IMG/VR virus record: IMGVR_UViG_3300025137_000269
Location: 1 to 25,092 of that record
Direction: 5' to 3' (one strand)
From: a virus
DNA length: 25,092 nt
Shown here: positions 13,696 through 20,717 of the stretch, one piece after another
Layout: each line of letters starts with the position of its first letter
Position numbering within the stretch: the first letter of the stretch is position 1
Notes under the pieces: model-generated
Told to the model about the DNA's origin: nothing
The model's input: only the letters and a program-made list of their open reading frames with translations
The model's database searches: none
Made by a program: the position numbers and the translations under genes

Positions 13696-16179
13696 TTAAT
13701 TTCTCCTAAATCTTTGTTCTAGTTCAAGCAGTTTAAGCTCTGCCTGTTGTTCTAATCTATCGAGACCTAATTGTAGCTTATCATCAGCTATTGCTTTTTG
13801 CACATCTATTCTCTGTTGCGTAATCTCTGCATCCAACATCTGTTCTTGTTGTTTCTGCTGTTGTTTGCCTTCAAACTGTTCTTGATCCATGTCTAACTCT
13901 TTGTCTTTCAAAGCGAGCTCTTGTTGCCTAATTGCAACCAATGGATCGCCTTGATTCGCTTGACCTATTGAAGATAAGAACTGATTGGTAAGCTCTGCCA
14001 ATATTGGTGAGCTCATCTGATCGAGCATCATCTGTAATTCTTGTTGCATTTGCATGGCTTCTTCTGGTGTTACTTGTTGCATCTGCTGTTGTAACATCAT
14101 CATTCTTTCTTGCATTTCTGGTGGCATTTGTTGTTCTGCTATTTGACTGGCTAAAAACTGTAAATGTTGCATCACATGACTAATGATAATTGATTGAAAC
14201 TGTGGATTCTCTTGAACCACTTGGGTCAAAAACAAACTCTGGTGAGCACTGACATGTGACTCATGGTTCTGTGGAGCAAATGCTTGAGCTGGTTGTCCCA
14301 ACAATAAACCACTGTTTTCAATACCAGCATCTATTGGTTTCGGTGTCATGTCTGGTGGTGGTTGTATTAATGACTCAACATTGTCTATACCTAAAGCGCC
14401 ATACATTCTCTTATAGGCTTCGTAAATGCCCATTGGTCCATGAACCTCTGGTGCGGATTGAACCATTTGCAATAGCTCTTGAGCCATTGTTATTCTTTGG
14501 CTTTGTGAAAATATATTGGGATCAGACACTGGAACTATATCGACACGATCATCAAAATCGCTGATTTTAATATCTTTAGAGCCAGAGCCAGTCTCAAAGT
14601 TGTACTCTGGTGGTAAATAATCGGCAAACACATCTGCCAATAAATTAAACTCAACCTTTTGTGAGTAATGCAATCGCTTCTGAATTGCAGACATTACCTT
14701 CGTACCACGCTCTAATAACGCAACAGTTGTGCCTACAGGCATTGCTTGGTTCATGTCACCCACATTCATATCAGCAGTTGCTGCAAATCTTTTTCCAGAG
14801 TCAACCAATAAACCAAGTAATTGCATTAAAACATTGCTGGGCTCTTTAATTGGCAATGGAATCAAGTTCTCTCTAAGAGATCCGCCTGTCGTGTCGATGT
14901 CTCTAAACTCACCGGGTTGTAATGGATCTGCTTCATCTCTGATACGCATACCTCTGGCTTTAAAACCAGCAGGTAAATTAGCAAGCGTTCCAGCATCTAT
15001 CAATTGTCTTAGTATAGATGTGGCTGCTTTCGATATACCGCCAATCATGTGTGAAAGACCTAGACCATAGAATCCTAAACCGGGTAGGAATTTGTATTGC
15101 ACGAAATAATTAATTTTGGTTTTGTCTGGGTCTTCTGGGTTGTAATTTCTTCTGATGGATAGAACTGTATTTGCTTGCTCGTCAATCGTCACAATATAGG
15201 GTAATTTTAGTCCAGTCGGTTCACCCTCTGCACCTATGTCTTCATAACCTTCTAGGTCTAAGATTGTATGCACTTCATAGATAGTTCTGTTTCTATCTTC
15301 TGTGTAATCTGGAGCCACTCCTTCGATTTCGTCTATTTCAGTAGTGATCTCGCTTCTTTCTTCGTAAGATTCATCTGGTATATCAACATCGGCATAAAAA
15401 CCAGATAGCTGTTGTTTTCTAATCTCGTTCTTCGACATGCTGATTACATGTGTGACTCTTTCTGCTGAGAACATGTCTGGTGCTTCATAAGGAACAATTA
15501 AATCTTCTGGTGGAATAAATTTAGCAACAGCTCTTTTTAACACGAAGTCAAAGTACACTTTCTTAAATGCTGAACCAGCTAAAGGCAAGTAAAACAACAA
15601 CTGATCGAGCTCTGGGTCGTATTCTTGCATTACATTCATAATGTAATAGTTCATAAACTCTTGCACTCTATCTGCTTGGCTTTCTGTTTCAGCAGTTCTC
15701 ATGCCAATAATTTGTGTCTTAACTGGTCCTTTTGCTGGTAATAACTCCTTGTAAGCATTCGCTTGAAACTGAGTAACAGCTTCTGCAAGGATTGGATGAA
15801 TCACGCCAGAAGAACCTTCAAAGGGTTGTGATCGGCTATCGTCAAATTTCATGCCTAAGTATTTCAAACCATCTATATAGGTTTTTTCCCACTCTGATCT
15901 TGATTCTAAGTCGTTCTTTATCGAACTACATAGGTCTGATGAGAGCTTGGAAAGCGTTTCTTCGTCTAATGATTCAGCAAGATTTGCAAAAAAATCTTCT
16001 TCGACAGGCTGTTCTTCAGCCATTTCTCCATCTAAGATGACATCATCGCCAGAAACAACAATAGTCATAGCCTCTTCCAAGGCTTCTTGTCTGGTTTGCT
16101 CTGGAACAATCTCGATCATAGAGCCAGATTCTATAATATCTGGATCGTTTTCTGTTCCTAGTTTTCTCTCTACAACCAT
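13696..16179 (-). CDS. portal protein
   Basis: An 827-residue protein, among the long portals of short-tailed phages. The N-terminal part contains SRSEWEKTYIDGLKYLGMKF, then RSQPFEGSSGVIHPILAEAV and a helix-rich core. The central region has NYFVQYKFLPGLGFYGLGLS, ATSILRQLIDAGTLANLPAG and AMPVGTTVALLERGTKVMSA, which I recognise from marine phage portals. The last 150 or so residues are Gln/Met/Glu-rich coiled coil, possibly a barrel reaching into the capsid as in P22. It forms the 12-fold ring through which the terminase pumps DNA. It follows the terminase and a 44-residue gene. The start ATG (MVVERKL) has no strong ribosome site, and a downstream Met is possible. Confidence 0.9.
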   Translation of the reverse strand: MVVERKLGTENDPDIIESGSMIEIVPEQTRQEALEEAMTIVVSGDDVILDGEMAEEQPVEEDFFANLAESLDEETLSKLSSDLCSSIKNDLESRSEWEKTYIDGLKYLGMKFDDSRSQPFEGSSGVIHPILAEAVTQFQANAYKELLPAKGPVKTQIIGMRTAETESQADRVQEFMNYYIMNVMQEYDPELDQLLFYLPLAGSAFKKVYFDFVLKRAVAKFIPPEDLIVPYEAPDMFSAERVTHVISMSKNEIRKQQLSGFYADVDIPDESYEERSEITTEIDEIEGVAPDYTEDRNRTIYEVHTILDLEGYEDIGAEGEPTGLKLPYIVTIDEQANTVLSIRRNYNPEDPDKTKINYFVQYKFLPGLGFYGLGLSHMIGGISKAATSILRQLIDAGTLANLPAGFKARGMRIRDEADPLQPGEFRDIDTTGGSLRENLIPLPIKEPSNVLMQLLGLLVDSGKRFAATADMNVGDMNQAMPVGTTVALLERGTKVMSAIQKRLHYSQKVEFNLLADVFADYLPPEYNFETGSGSKDIKISDFDDRVDIVPVSDPNIFSQSQRITMAQELLQMVQSAPEVHGPMGIYEAYKRMYGALGIDNVESLIQPPPDMTPKPIDAGIENSGLLLGQPAQAFAPQNHESHVSAHQSLFLTQVVQENPQFQSIIISHVMQHLQFLASQIAEQQMPPEMQERMMMLQQQMQQVTPEEAMQMQQELQMMLDQMSSPILAELTNQFLSSIGQANQGDPLVAIRQQELALKDKELDMDQEQFEGKQQQKQQEQMLDAEITQQRIDVQKAIADDKLQLGLDRLEQQAELKLLELEQRFRRN

Positions 16180-16191
16180 ATTAATAACAGT

Positions 16192-16326
16192 CTACCATTT
16201 AAATGGTTGATTTCGCACTTTTTTGATTGTGCGAAAATCCAAATAAGGAGGTAAAGTAATTGTTTTTGCTGATTTATTAACTGGCGAGCTAAAATAAGAT
16301 TTTAGTTTTTTAAAAAAAAGTTTCAT
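16192..16326 (-). CDS. 44-residue small protein between terminase and portal
   Basis: The minus strand from ATG at 16326 encodes 44 residues: MKLFFKKLKSYFSSPVNKSA, KTITLPPYLDFRTIKKVRNQ and PFKW. The ATG overlaps the terminase stop in an ATGA junction, typical of this genome. It has an amphipathic basic N-terminus and no known family. The hairpin at 16211-16236 lies within its 3' half. It fills the otherwise empty 146 bases between terminase and portal. It could be only a spacer, but the stop/start coupling and clean codon frame favour a real gene. Confidence 0.6.
   Translation of the reverse strand: MKLFFKKLKSYFSSPVNKSAKTITLPPYLDFRTIKKVRNQPFKW
16211..16236. repeat. 8-bp inverted repeat upstream of the portal gene
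   Basis: TTTCGCAC and GTGCGAAA pair perfectly around a 10-base T-rich loop; with one bulge the stem extends by two bases. It lies 32-57 bases before the portal start codon, inside the 44-residue gene. It may shape mRNA between terminase and portal. The T/A run is in the loop, so it is not a terminator. Confidence 0.45.
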
Positions 16327-17810
16327 CAATAATACACTACTCTATTTTTGCTTAACAATTTTACTTCGTCTTGATAATCTTCGTGCAAAGATAGAAAACC
16401 ACCTTGCCTAAATCTCATCAATGCCATTGTAGCGCTATCGCAAAAGTCATCGTGATCTCCATATGGAAAAGCTGCCATCTCTTCCCTCACTTCGTCTGCA
16501 AACACTTCGTCTGGAGCCCAAACCATACCAGATTCAAAAATTGGTGCAACACTATTCATTCTTGCAACCTTATCTTGACCTCTACTTGGGGTATACGAAG
16601 TGACTGGTATTCCCATTCTTCTTAACTCTTGTGTTAAAGGCGTTCCAGACGCTTTTGCTTCAATCAAAATACAATCTGGTTCCCAGTATTTGTATTCATC
16701 CCAAGCCAATCTTTTTAGCTCTGGAAAATCTACTCTTACTCTTTTTGCATCCAATAAAATAATGTTTGGCGTTTCATCGTCTGCGTGTTCAAAGATAGCC
16801 CAAGTCGTAATTGCAGAGTAGTCAGCAGTCTCTTTTTTAGAAAAAGCTGTGTCATAACTTTGTATGACATAACTGTATGGTGGTACTTTTTCTTCATGCC
16901 ATTTTTTCCACCACTCTCTTTTAACGATAGATCCTTCTTCAGATGTTGGGTTTTGCATCCATTGTGCGTTCCATTTGGCTACTGGTAACGATGCTTTTAC
17001 GCCCAAAAGCTCTTCTTTCTTCCAAAATTCACCCCACAAAGGATTTTCAGTTTCTGGCATAAGTGCTGGAAACTCAACAATTTCCCATTGATCTGCATGG
17101 TCATCGCCTTGTTTTTTTAATAATTGCCCTACCAAATCTTTTGTGCTCCAGCGAGTCATTACAATTACAATGGTTCCACCGGGTTGTAAACGCTGTCTAG
17201 GACCAGATGTATACCATTCATAAGCTGACTCCAATGCTTTTGGTGATAATGCGTCTTGCTCTGAGTGTGGATCATCAATAATTAATAGATCTGCACCACG
17301 ACCTGTAATTGCACCACCAACACCAGCGTAAAACGATTCACCTTCTTGGTTTGTTGTCCAACGACCAGCAGACTTGTTATCTGCTTGCAATTTAAGTTCT
17401 GGAAAAATAAATTTAAAATCTTCACTGTCAATCAAGTTTCTTACCTTCCGACCAAAACGAACTGCAAGTTCTGCTGTATGCGTACATTGGATAATCTTTA
17501 ATTGACCATTTAAGCCCATCATCCATGCTGGTAAATATGTTGATGCAAACTCTGATTTAGAGTGTCTTGGTGGTAAACACACAATTAATCTTTTTAGTTT
17601 ACCTTCTGAAATTCTATTAAACTTGTCAGCAATAATCTTATGATGGTGTCCTTCTATAAAACCACCCCACATGTATTTAACAAATTGCATAAAGTCTTTA
17701 CGACACGCATCTTGCGTATCAATTTGCTCATAACGATTAATTAAAGCAAGTGCTTCATCCTTTTCTTGTTGTGAGAGTATGTCAAAGTCTTTTAAGAATT
17801 GTTCTTTCAT
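16326..17810 (-). CDS. terL: terminase large subunit
   Basis: A 494-residue packaging motor. The ATPase domain has a Walker A variant PPRHSKS at residues 80-86, preceded by strand LKRLIVCLP, a Walker B LLIIDDPHSE at 175-184, and the coupling motif VMTRW at 217-221. The nuclease domain (RNase H-like fold) has SYDTAFSKKETADYSA with Asp 320, a second acidic strand CILIEAKASG with Glu 384, and HDDFCDSATMA with Asp 454/455/458. All catalytic positions are present. The protein cuts concatemers and drives DNA into the head through the portal. No small-subunit gene is recognisable upstream; that place is taken by the o-spanin gene. The start MKEQFL has a weak ribosome site. Confidence 0.95.
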   Translation of the reverse strand: MKEQFLKDFDILSQQEKDEALALINRYEQIDTQDACRKDFMQFVKYMWGGFIEGHHHKIIADKFNRISEGKLKRLIVCLPPRHSKSEFASTYLPAWMMGLNGQLKIIQCTHTAELAVRFGRKVRNLIDSEDFKFIFPELKLQADNKSAGRWTTNQEGESFYAGVGGAITGRGADLLIIDDPHSEQDALSPKALESAYEWYTSGPRQRLQPGGTIVIVMTRWSTKDLVGQLLKKQGDDHADQWEIVEFPALMPETENPLWGEFWKKEELLGVKASLPVAKWNAQWMQNPTSEEGSIVKREWWKKWHEEKVPPYSYVIQSYDTAFSKKETADYSAITTWAIFEHADDETPNIILLDAKRVRVDFPELKRLAWDEYKYWEPDCILIEAKASGTPLTQELRRMGIPVTSYTPSRGQDKVARMNSVAPIFESGMVWAPDEVFADEVREEMAAFPYGDHDDFCDSATMALMRFRQGGFLSLHEDYQDEVKLLSKNRVVYY

Positions 17811-17855
17811 GGCGAGCTAGATAGATAGTAGTGACAAGTGTGGTTCTACCTAGCT

Positions 17856-17881
17856 CTAAGCACTAATGGAGAAGTGCCTAG
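17856..17881 (-). repeat. hairpin in the terminase leader
   Basis: On the minus strand CTAGGCACT pairs with AGTGCTTAG over nine positions (one G-T wobble) around an 8-base loop TCTCCATT. It lies in the 93-base gap between the o-spanin gene and the terminase start. No T-run follows, so it is more likely an mRNA leader structure or a DNA recognition site than a terminator. Confidence 0.45.
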
Positions 17882-17903
17882 TGCAAGTATAGAATATTCA
17901 GTT

Positions 17904-18296
17904 TTATTCTTCTTTATTTTCTTCATCGTCTTCATCTATATCTCTGTAATAATCAACAATATGCAATATTTGTTCTAAATACCTAGTAATCTCACCCATG
18001 GTCATTGATAAATTCTCATAGCCTTGCGATGTCAAACCATAGTAAGCAACTCTGGGCTCTTCTCCAGCCTCAACCTTTTCAATATACTCTCCCATAGTGT
18101 CTGGGTTTAGAATAACCCATTCAACAGGTGGCGTGTCGATTGGTTCTGGCAAAGGCGGATGATAGATTGGAGTTCTTTTTGCAACGCTAACCACTTCTAC
18201 AGGCTTAACCTGTGGCTGCCTATTTGTCATTTCACTCATCAAAGAGTATGTAGAGCAACCATTAATTAGTGGTATCAGTATCAGTAGTTTTTTCAT
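17904..18296 (-). CDS. outer-membrane spanin subunit (Rz1-like lipoprotein)
   Basis: A 130-residue protein with a short lipoprotein signal peptide: MKKLLILIPLINGC, where Cys 14 would be lipidated. After it comes a Pro-rich section (TPIYHPPLPEPIDTPPVEW), then helical LTSQGYENLSMTMGEITRYL and HIVDYYRDIDEDDEE, ending acidic. The pattern IYHPPLP...VEW...M and YENLS.....I.RYL....YYR is what I recall for the o-spanin of T4-like and cyanophage genomes. Spanins fuse the inner and outer membranes at lysis, with the partner at 18262-18669. Its 5' end overlaps that gene by 35 bases in another frame, typical of Rz/Rz1-type pairs. The missing start spacing is normal for such overlap. Confidence 0.75.
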   Translation of the reverse strand: MKKLLILIPLINGCSTYSLMSEMTNRQPQVKPVEVVSVAKRTPIYHPPLPEPIDTPPVEWVILNPDTMGEYIEKVEAGEEPRVAYYGLTSQGYENLSMTMGEITRYLEQILHIVDYYRDIDEDDEENKEE

Positions 18297-18669
18297 CGCT
18301 TGTTAATATTTTAAAATTTTCTATAACTCTTGCTGTCGCTCGATTGACTTTTCCTTGAAGAATTAAAGGCTCAGTCATCGCCATGCCTTCTAAATTAAAG
18401 TTGGCAAACTTACTTCTAAGTTTAGTCACCTGTGCTTGAGAAGCGCTGTATTGCGTGTTTAGGGATTGTATTTGAGCTTGTGTTTTCTTAGCAGACTCTA
18501 AGGCTTTTACGATTTGATCGTTTTGCTCTTGTATCGTTCTTTCAAGCACTGCTTGATTGTTTATAGCTGTCTGTAGCTCTATTTTTGACTTATCTAGCTT
18601 TGCCATCAATACAATATTGATACAAATAGAGATCAATAAAATTACTCCAGCTATTGCCAGACCTTTCAC
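18262..18669 (-). CDS. inner-membrane spanin subunit (Rz-like)
   Basis: A 135-residue protein: transmembrane segment at residues 4-23 (LAIAGVILLISICINIVLMA), then a periplasmic coiled coil (KSKIELQTAINNQAVLERTI and on to residue 90) and a C-terminal part with PLILQGKVNRATARVIENFK. The membrane-anchored coiled coil followed by an overlapping Pro-rich lipoprotein is the i-spanin/o-spanin arrangement. The start is GTG, overlapping the upstream gene's stop as GTGA, so translation is coupled. The pair would act with a holin and endolysin, but no endolysin is visible nearby. Coiled-coil length is near that of other Rz proteins. Confidence 0.75.
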   Translation of the reverse strand: MKGLAIAGVILLISICINIVLMAKLDKSKIELQTAINNQAVLERTIQEQNDQIVKALESAKKTQAQIQSLNTQYSASQAQVTKLRSKFANFNLEGMAMTEPLILQGKVNRATARVIENFKILTSDEKTTDTDTTN

Positions 18670-18833
18670 TTTTTGCTTTTTGTTTTTACAGCAACTGTCT
18701 TATAGGCTTCATTGACATCTGGCGTTGATTTGTCATCACCAACATATTTGCCATCTTCATCTCTTGCACGAACTTTCTTTTCTTCGTAACCAAGAAATGT
18801 TGTCTTAAACCAATTAGTTAATCCATAAGCCAT
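18666..18833 (-). CDS. 55-residue conserved phage protein
   Basis: From ATG at 18833 the minus strand gives 55 residues: MAYGLTNWFKTTFLGYEEKK, VRARDEDGKYVGDDKSTPDV, and NEAYKTVAVKTKSKK. The phrase FLGYEEKKVRARDE.G.Y.GDDKSTP..NEAY is one I associate with small marine phage proteins. The start overlaps the upstream stop by one base (TAATG) with AGGAG in front, and the end overlaps the i-spanin start by four bases. Between membrane and spanin genes it may belong to the lysis set, but no motif shows how. Confidence 0.8.
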   Translation of the reverse strand: MAYGLTNWFKTTFLGYEEKKVRARDEDGKYVGDDKSTPDVNEAYKTVAVKTKSKK

Positions 18834-19228
18834 TATTTTTCTCCTTTAAAACTTTTAGATGATCCGCTTGTTCCAGCATATAGTCCAAACCAAGCAGCTC
18901 CTGCTCCAACTACTATAGATATTAAGCCCGATTGTTCAAAGCTAGGTTCTGGTAGATCCATAAACCAAAAAGTAGTGTAGTAAAGCAAATACATATAGAC
19001 AGACAAAAATGCTCTTGGAAAGATTCTCCACGAATCAATAGCTTGAGCTATAAATATAACCTTCTGATAAGGGTTATCATTCTTCTCATCTTCTAAAGTT
19101 CTTATTTTATCTTTAAGAGCAGAGTTTTCTTGGAGCATTTCCATGAACTTGGATAAGTCCATCTCAACTTCGTTTCGAGACATGTCTCCGCCAAATCTTC
19201 CAGAAGGATGGTATTGTTCGTCACTCAT
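18833..19228 (-). CDS. holin-like membrane protein
   Basis: A 131-residue protein: polar N-terminus (GRFGGDMSRNEVEMDLSKFM), coiled-coil-like stretch (ALKDKIRTLEDEKNDNPYQK), then two hydrophobic segments at about residues 70-90 (VYMYLLYYTTFWFM) and 101-118 (GLISIVVGAGAAWFGLYAG), ending basic. The phrase SPYQKVIFIAQAIDSWR-like 'IFIAQAIDSWRIFPRAFL' with YMYLLYYTTFWFM is familiar from numerous marine phages. Two membrane helices next to spanin genes make a holin plausible, though no holin family is proven here. A membrane protein of another kind remains possible. Confidence 0.7.
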   Translation of the reverse strand: MSDEQYHPSGRFGGDMSRNEVEMDLSKFMEMLQENSALKDKIRTLEDEKNDNPYQKVIFIAQAIDSWRIFPRAFLSVYMYLLYYTTFWFMDLPEPSFEQSGLISIVVGAGAAWFGLYAGTSGSSKSFKGEK

Positions 19229-19229
19229 A

Positions 19230-19595
19230 TTAGTTTGCTAGTGGGTTATCGTTTTTGTTCTTTAGGCTTTGTACATCATCATACATAGAGTCAATGCTTG
19301 AATTTATGCCTGCAACACTTGTTTGTAACATGATAATATCATTTTTAATTGGACTCAAATCTTGTGTCTCTATGTTTAACGATTTAATCTGCTCGTCAAC
19401 TGCGACTACTTTTTTATCCAAGTCTGTAACTTGATCTGATAAAGCATCTATTTCATTAATATAACGAGACATTTTAGACTCTAAGTTTTCTATCCTATTT
19501 ACATAAGTAGCCCCTGTATAGCCAAATCCAGCAAGTGTTCCTATTATGGAAACTAAACCTATGATCTGCGCTGCTTTTGATTGAAACCAATCCAT
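19230..19595 (-). CDS. membrane-anchored coiled-coil protein
   Basis: A 121-residue protein: an N-terminal membrane segment at residues 10-33 (IIGLVSIIGTLAGFGYTGAT) followed by a coiled coil with IENLESKMSRYINEIDALSD and later VTDLDKKVVAVDEQI. The plan (one helix and a coiled coil, about 120 residues) is similar to small membrane proteins that sit beside holins; GFGYTGATYVNR is a phrase I recall in marine phages. It is 2 bases from the holin-like gene. A role in lysis timing or as another membrane-spanning partner is possible. No motif proves it. Confidence 0.75.
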   Translation of the reverse strand: MDWFQSKAAQIIGLVSIIGTLAGFGYTGATYVNRIENLESKMSRYINEIDALSDQVTDLDKKVVAVDEQIKSLNIETQDLSPIKNDIIMLQTSVAGINSSIDSMYDDVQSLKNKNDNPLAN

Positions 19596-19604
19596 TTTTT
19601 ATTC

Positions 19605-19922
19605 CTATGCTAGTTTTGTTTTTTTAAATCTGTTTTTCATAATCGCTCCGCAACCTCTTGATTGAACACTACCGCCTTTTGCTTTTCTATGCGGTCTAAC
19701 TTTCTTTGAAATCTTCTTAGGTTGTTTTGAAAACTGTTTGCCTTTTTTAGTATCTTGTCTTTTTTTGCGAGTCGTAGCTGCATACTCAGCAGAGCTCAAA
19801 GATTTTATAGCGCTTTCTGGCAAATACCTTTCTCCAGTTTCACTGGATTTTTTACCAGATTTAGTGCGCCATTTTTGATTGGTCCAATTTTTTAAAGATT
19901 GTTGCGATGATTTTAACGCCAT
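19605..19922 (-). CDS. 105-residue Lys-rich protein with KGGSV motif
   Basis: A basic protein: MALKSSQQSLKNWTNQKWRT, SGKKSSETGERYLPESAIKS, SAEYAATTRKKRQDTKKGKQ, and a C-terminal KAKGGSVQSRGCGAIMKNRF. The N-terminal part (SLKNWT.QKWRTKSGKKSS.TGERYLP..AI..L...EYA.T...KR) resembles a conserved small protein of cyanophages and marine podophages. The tail with KGGSVQSRGCGA echoes the KKGGSVVKCRGGGA tail of the 13230-13421 protein. It shares its start base with the stop of the neighbour at 19922. DNA or RNA binding is likely from charge. Function unknown. Confidence 0.8.
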   Translation of the reverse strand: MALKSSQQSLKNWTNQKWRTKSGKKSSETGERYLPESAIKSLSSAEYAATTRKKRQDTKKGKQFSKQPKKISKKVRPHRKAKGGSVQSRGCGAIMKNRFKKTKLA

Positions 19923-20260
19923 TAACGATAACCTCCGCCAGCTTTTTTATAGGCTTTTGCAAGCATTTGAGCTTTTCTAGCCGACCATTGACCAGCTTTA
20001 CCGCCTTTTGTTCCAGATTTAATTCTGTTAAAAATTCTTTTACGCATGGTTGGCTTGGTATAGTTACCAGCTTTGTTTACAGTAGATTTTGATTTAGATG
20101 CGCTTCCACCTTTTTTAAGTTTAATTGACTGTAAAGTTTTGGCTTGTTTTGCATGTGACTTACTAGCCTTCTTCAAGCCTTTCACTACTTTTTTTATCTT
20201 AGCTTTATTCTTGCTACCTTTTGTTACTTGCTTATTCATCTGTGCTCTCGATATTACCAT
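19922..20260 (-). CDS. 112-residue Lys-rich protein, KKGGS and GGGYR motifs
   Basis: A highly basic protein: VISRAQMNKQVTKGSKNKAK, then LKKGGSASKSKSTVNKAGNY, TKPTMRKRIFNRIKSGTKGG and KAGQWSARKAQMLAKAYKKA, ending GGGYR. The NYTKPTMRKR.FNRIK...KGG..GQWSARKAQ.LA..YK..GGGYR stretch is one I recall from marine phages as a separate small domain. Here it is joined to a Lys-rich N-terminus with the KKGGS motif. It overlaps the 20254-20553 gene by 7 bases. Likely nucleic-acid binding; may be packaged. Confidence 0.8.
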   Translation of the reverse strand: MVISRAQMNKQVTKGSKNKAKIKKVVKGLKKASKSHAKQAKTLQSIKLKKGGSASKSKSTVNKAGNYTKPTMRKRIFNRIKSGTKGGKAGQWSARKAQMLAKAYKKAGGGYR

Positions 20261-20553
20261 TTTTCACGATTTGCCCAATATGCTGCTGACATTTTGCCTC
20301 TAGCTATATTTTTACCATGTCTTGCTTTAAAACTTTTTCGTCTTGCTTTCTGTTTAGCTGATTCACCTTTTTTTGGTTTGCCAGCAGTTTTTACGCCTTG
20401 CTGTCCAAATCGTATTGTTTTAATTTTGCTTCCTTCTTTTGCTACAACTACATGCGATTTTTTGGGATGACTTGGTGTTCTTTTGGGTTTGTTATAACCA
20501 CTGACTCCTGCTCTCGCAAGCCTTGGATCTTTTTTACTTTTTGCTCTTGCCAT
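20254..20553 (-). CDS. 99-residue basic protein (DUF6321-like)
   Basis: A protein that reads DPRLARAGVSGYNKPKRTPS, HPKKSHVVVAKEGSKIKTIR, FGQQGVKTAGKPKKGESAKQ and a closing KNIARGKMSAAYWANREKW. I recall this as the DUF6321 family of phage proteins, with RLA.AGV.GYNKPKRTP.H..KSH.VVAKEG.KIK.IRFGQQG and SAAYWAN..KW. It is short, basic, with a beta centre and a helical end. The function is not known. It is one of four basic proteins in a row between the NIDO gene and the lysis genes. Confidence 0.85.
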   Translation of the reverse strand: MARAKSKKDPRLARAGVSGYNKPKRTPSHPKKSHVVVAKEGSKIKTIRFGQQGVKTAGKPKKGESAKQKARRKSFKARHGKNIARGKMSAAYWANREKW

Positions 20554-20555
20554 TA

Positions 20556-20717
20556 TTATTTACCAACTTTTTTTATGGCTGTTTTATGAGCTTGTGTAAA
20601 TGTTAGTGGATTCCTGCTTCTGGTCATTAAATTGGTCATCTCTCTCATGTGTTTTGAGCTATGATGCTTCTTATGCCTTTGCATTGCTTTCTTTTGATTC
20701 GTTGTCAACTTTTTCAT
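20556..20717 (-). CDS. 53-residue Lys/His-rich protein
   Basis: A 53-residue protein: MKKLTTNQKKAMQRHKKHHS, SKHMREMTNLMTRSRNPLTF, and TQAHKTAIKKVGK. It has five His and many Lys residues. The plan KKLT..QK..M.RH.KHH...HM..M......G.TFTQAHK.A...VGK matches small marine phage proteins I recall. The ATG overlaps the stop of the NIDO gene (ATGA), so translation is coupled, and two bases separate it from the DUF6321-like gene. His-Lys-rich helices suggest nucleic-acid binding. Function unknown. Confidence 0.85.
   Translation of the reverse strand: MKKLTTNQKKAMQRHKKHHSSKHMREMTNLMTRSRNPLTFTQAHKTAIKKVGK

Noticed and set aside
17884-17889. TATACT -10-like box upstream of the terminase gene
   Set aside because: No acceptable -35 sequence 16-18 bases upstream and no extended -10; upstream genes probably read through.
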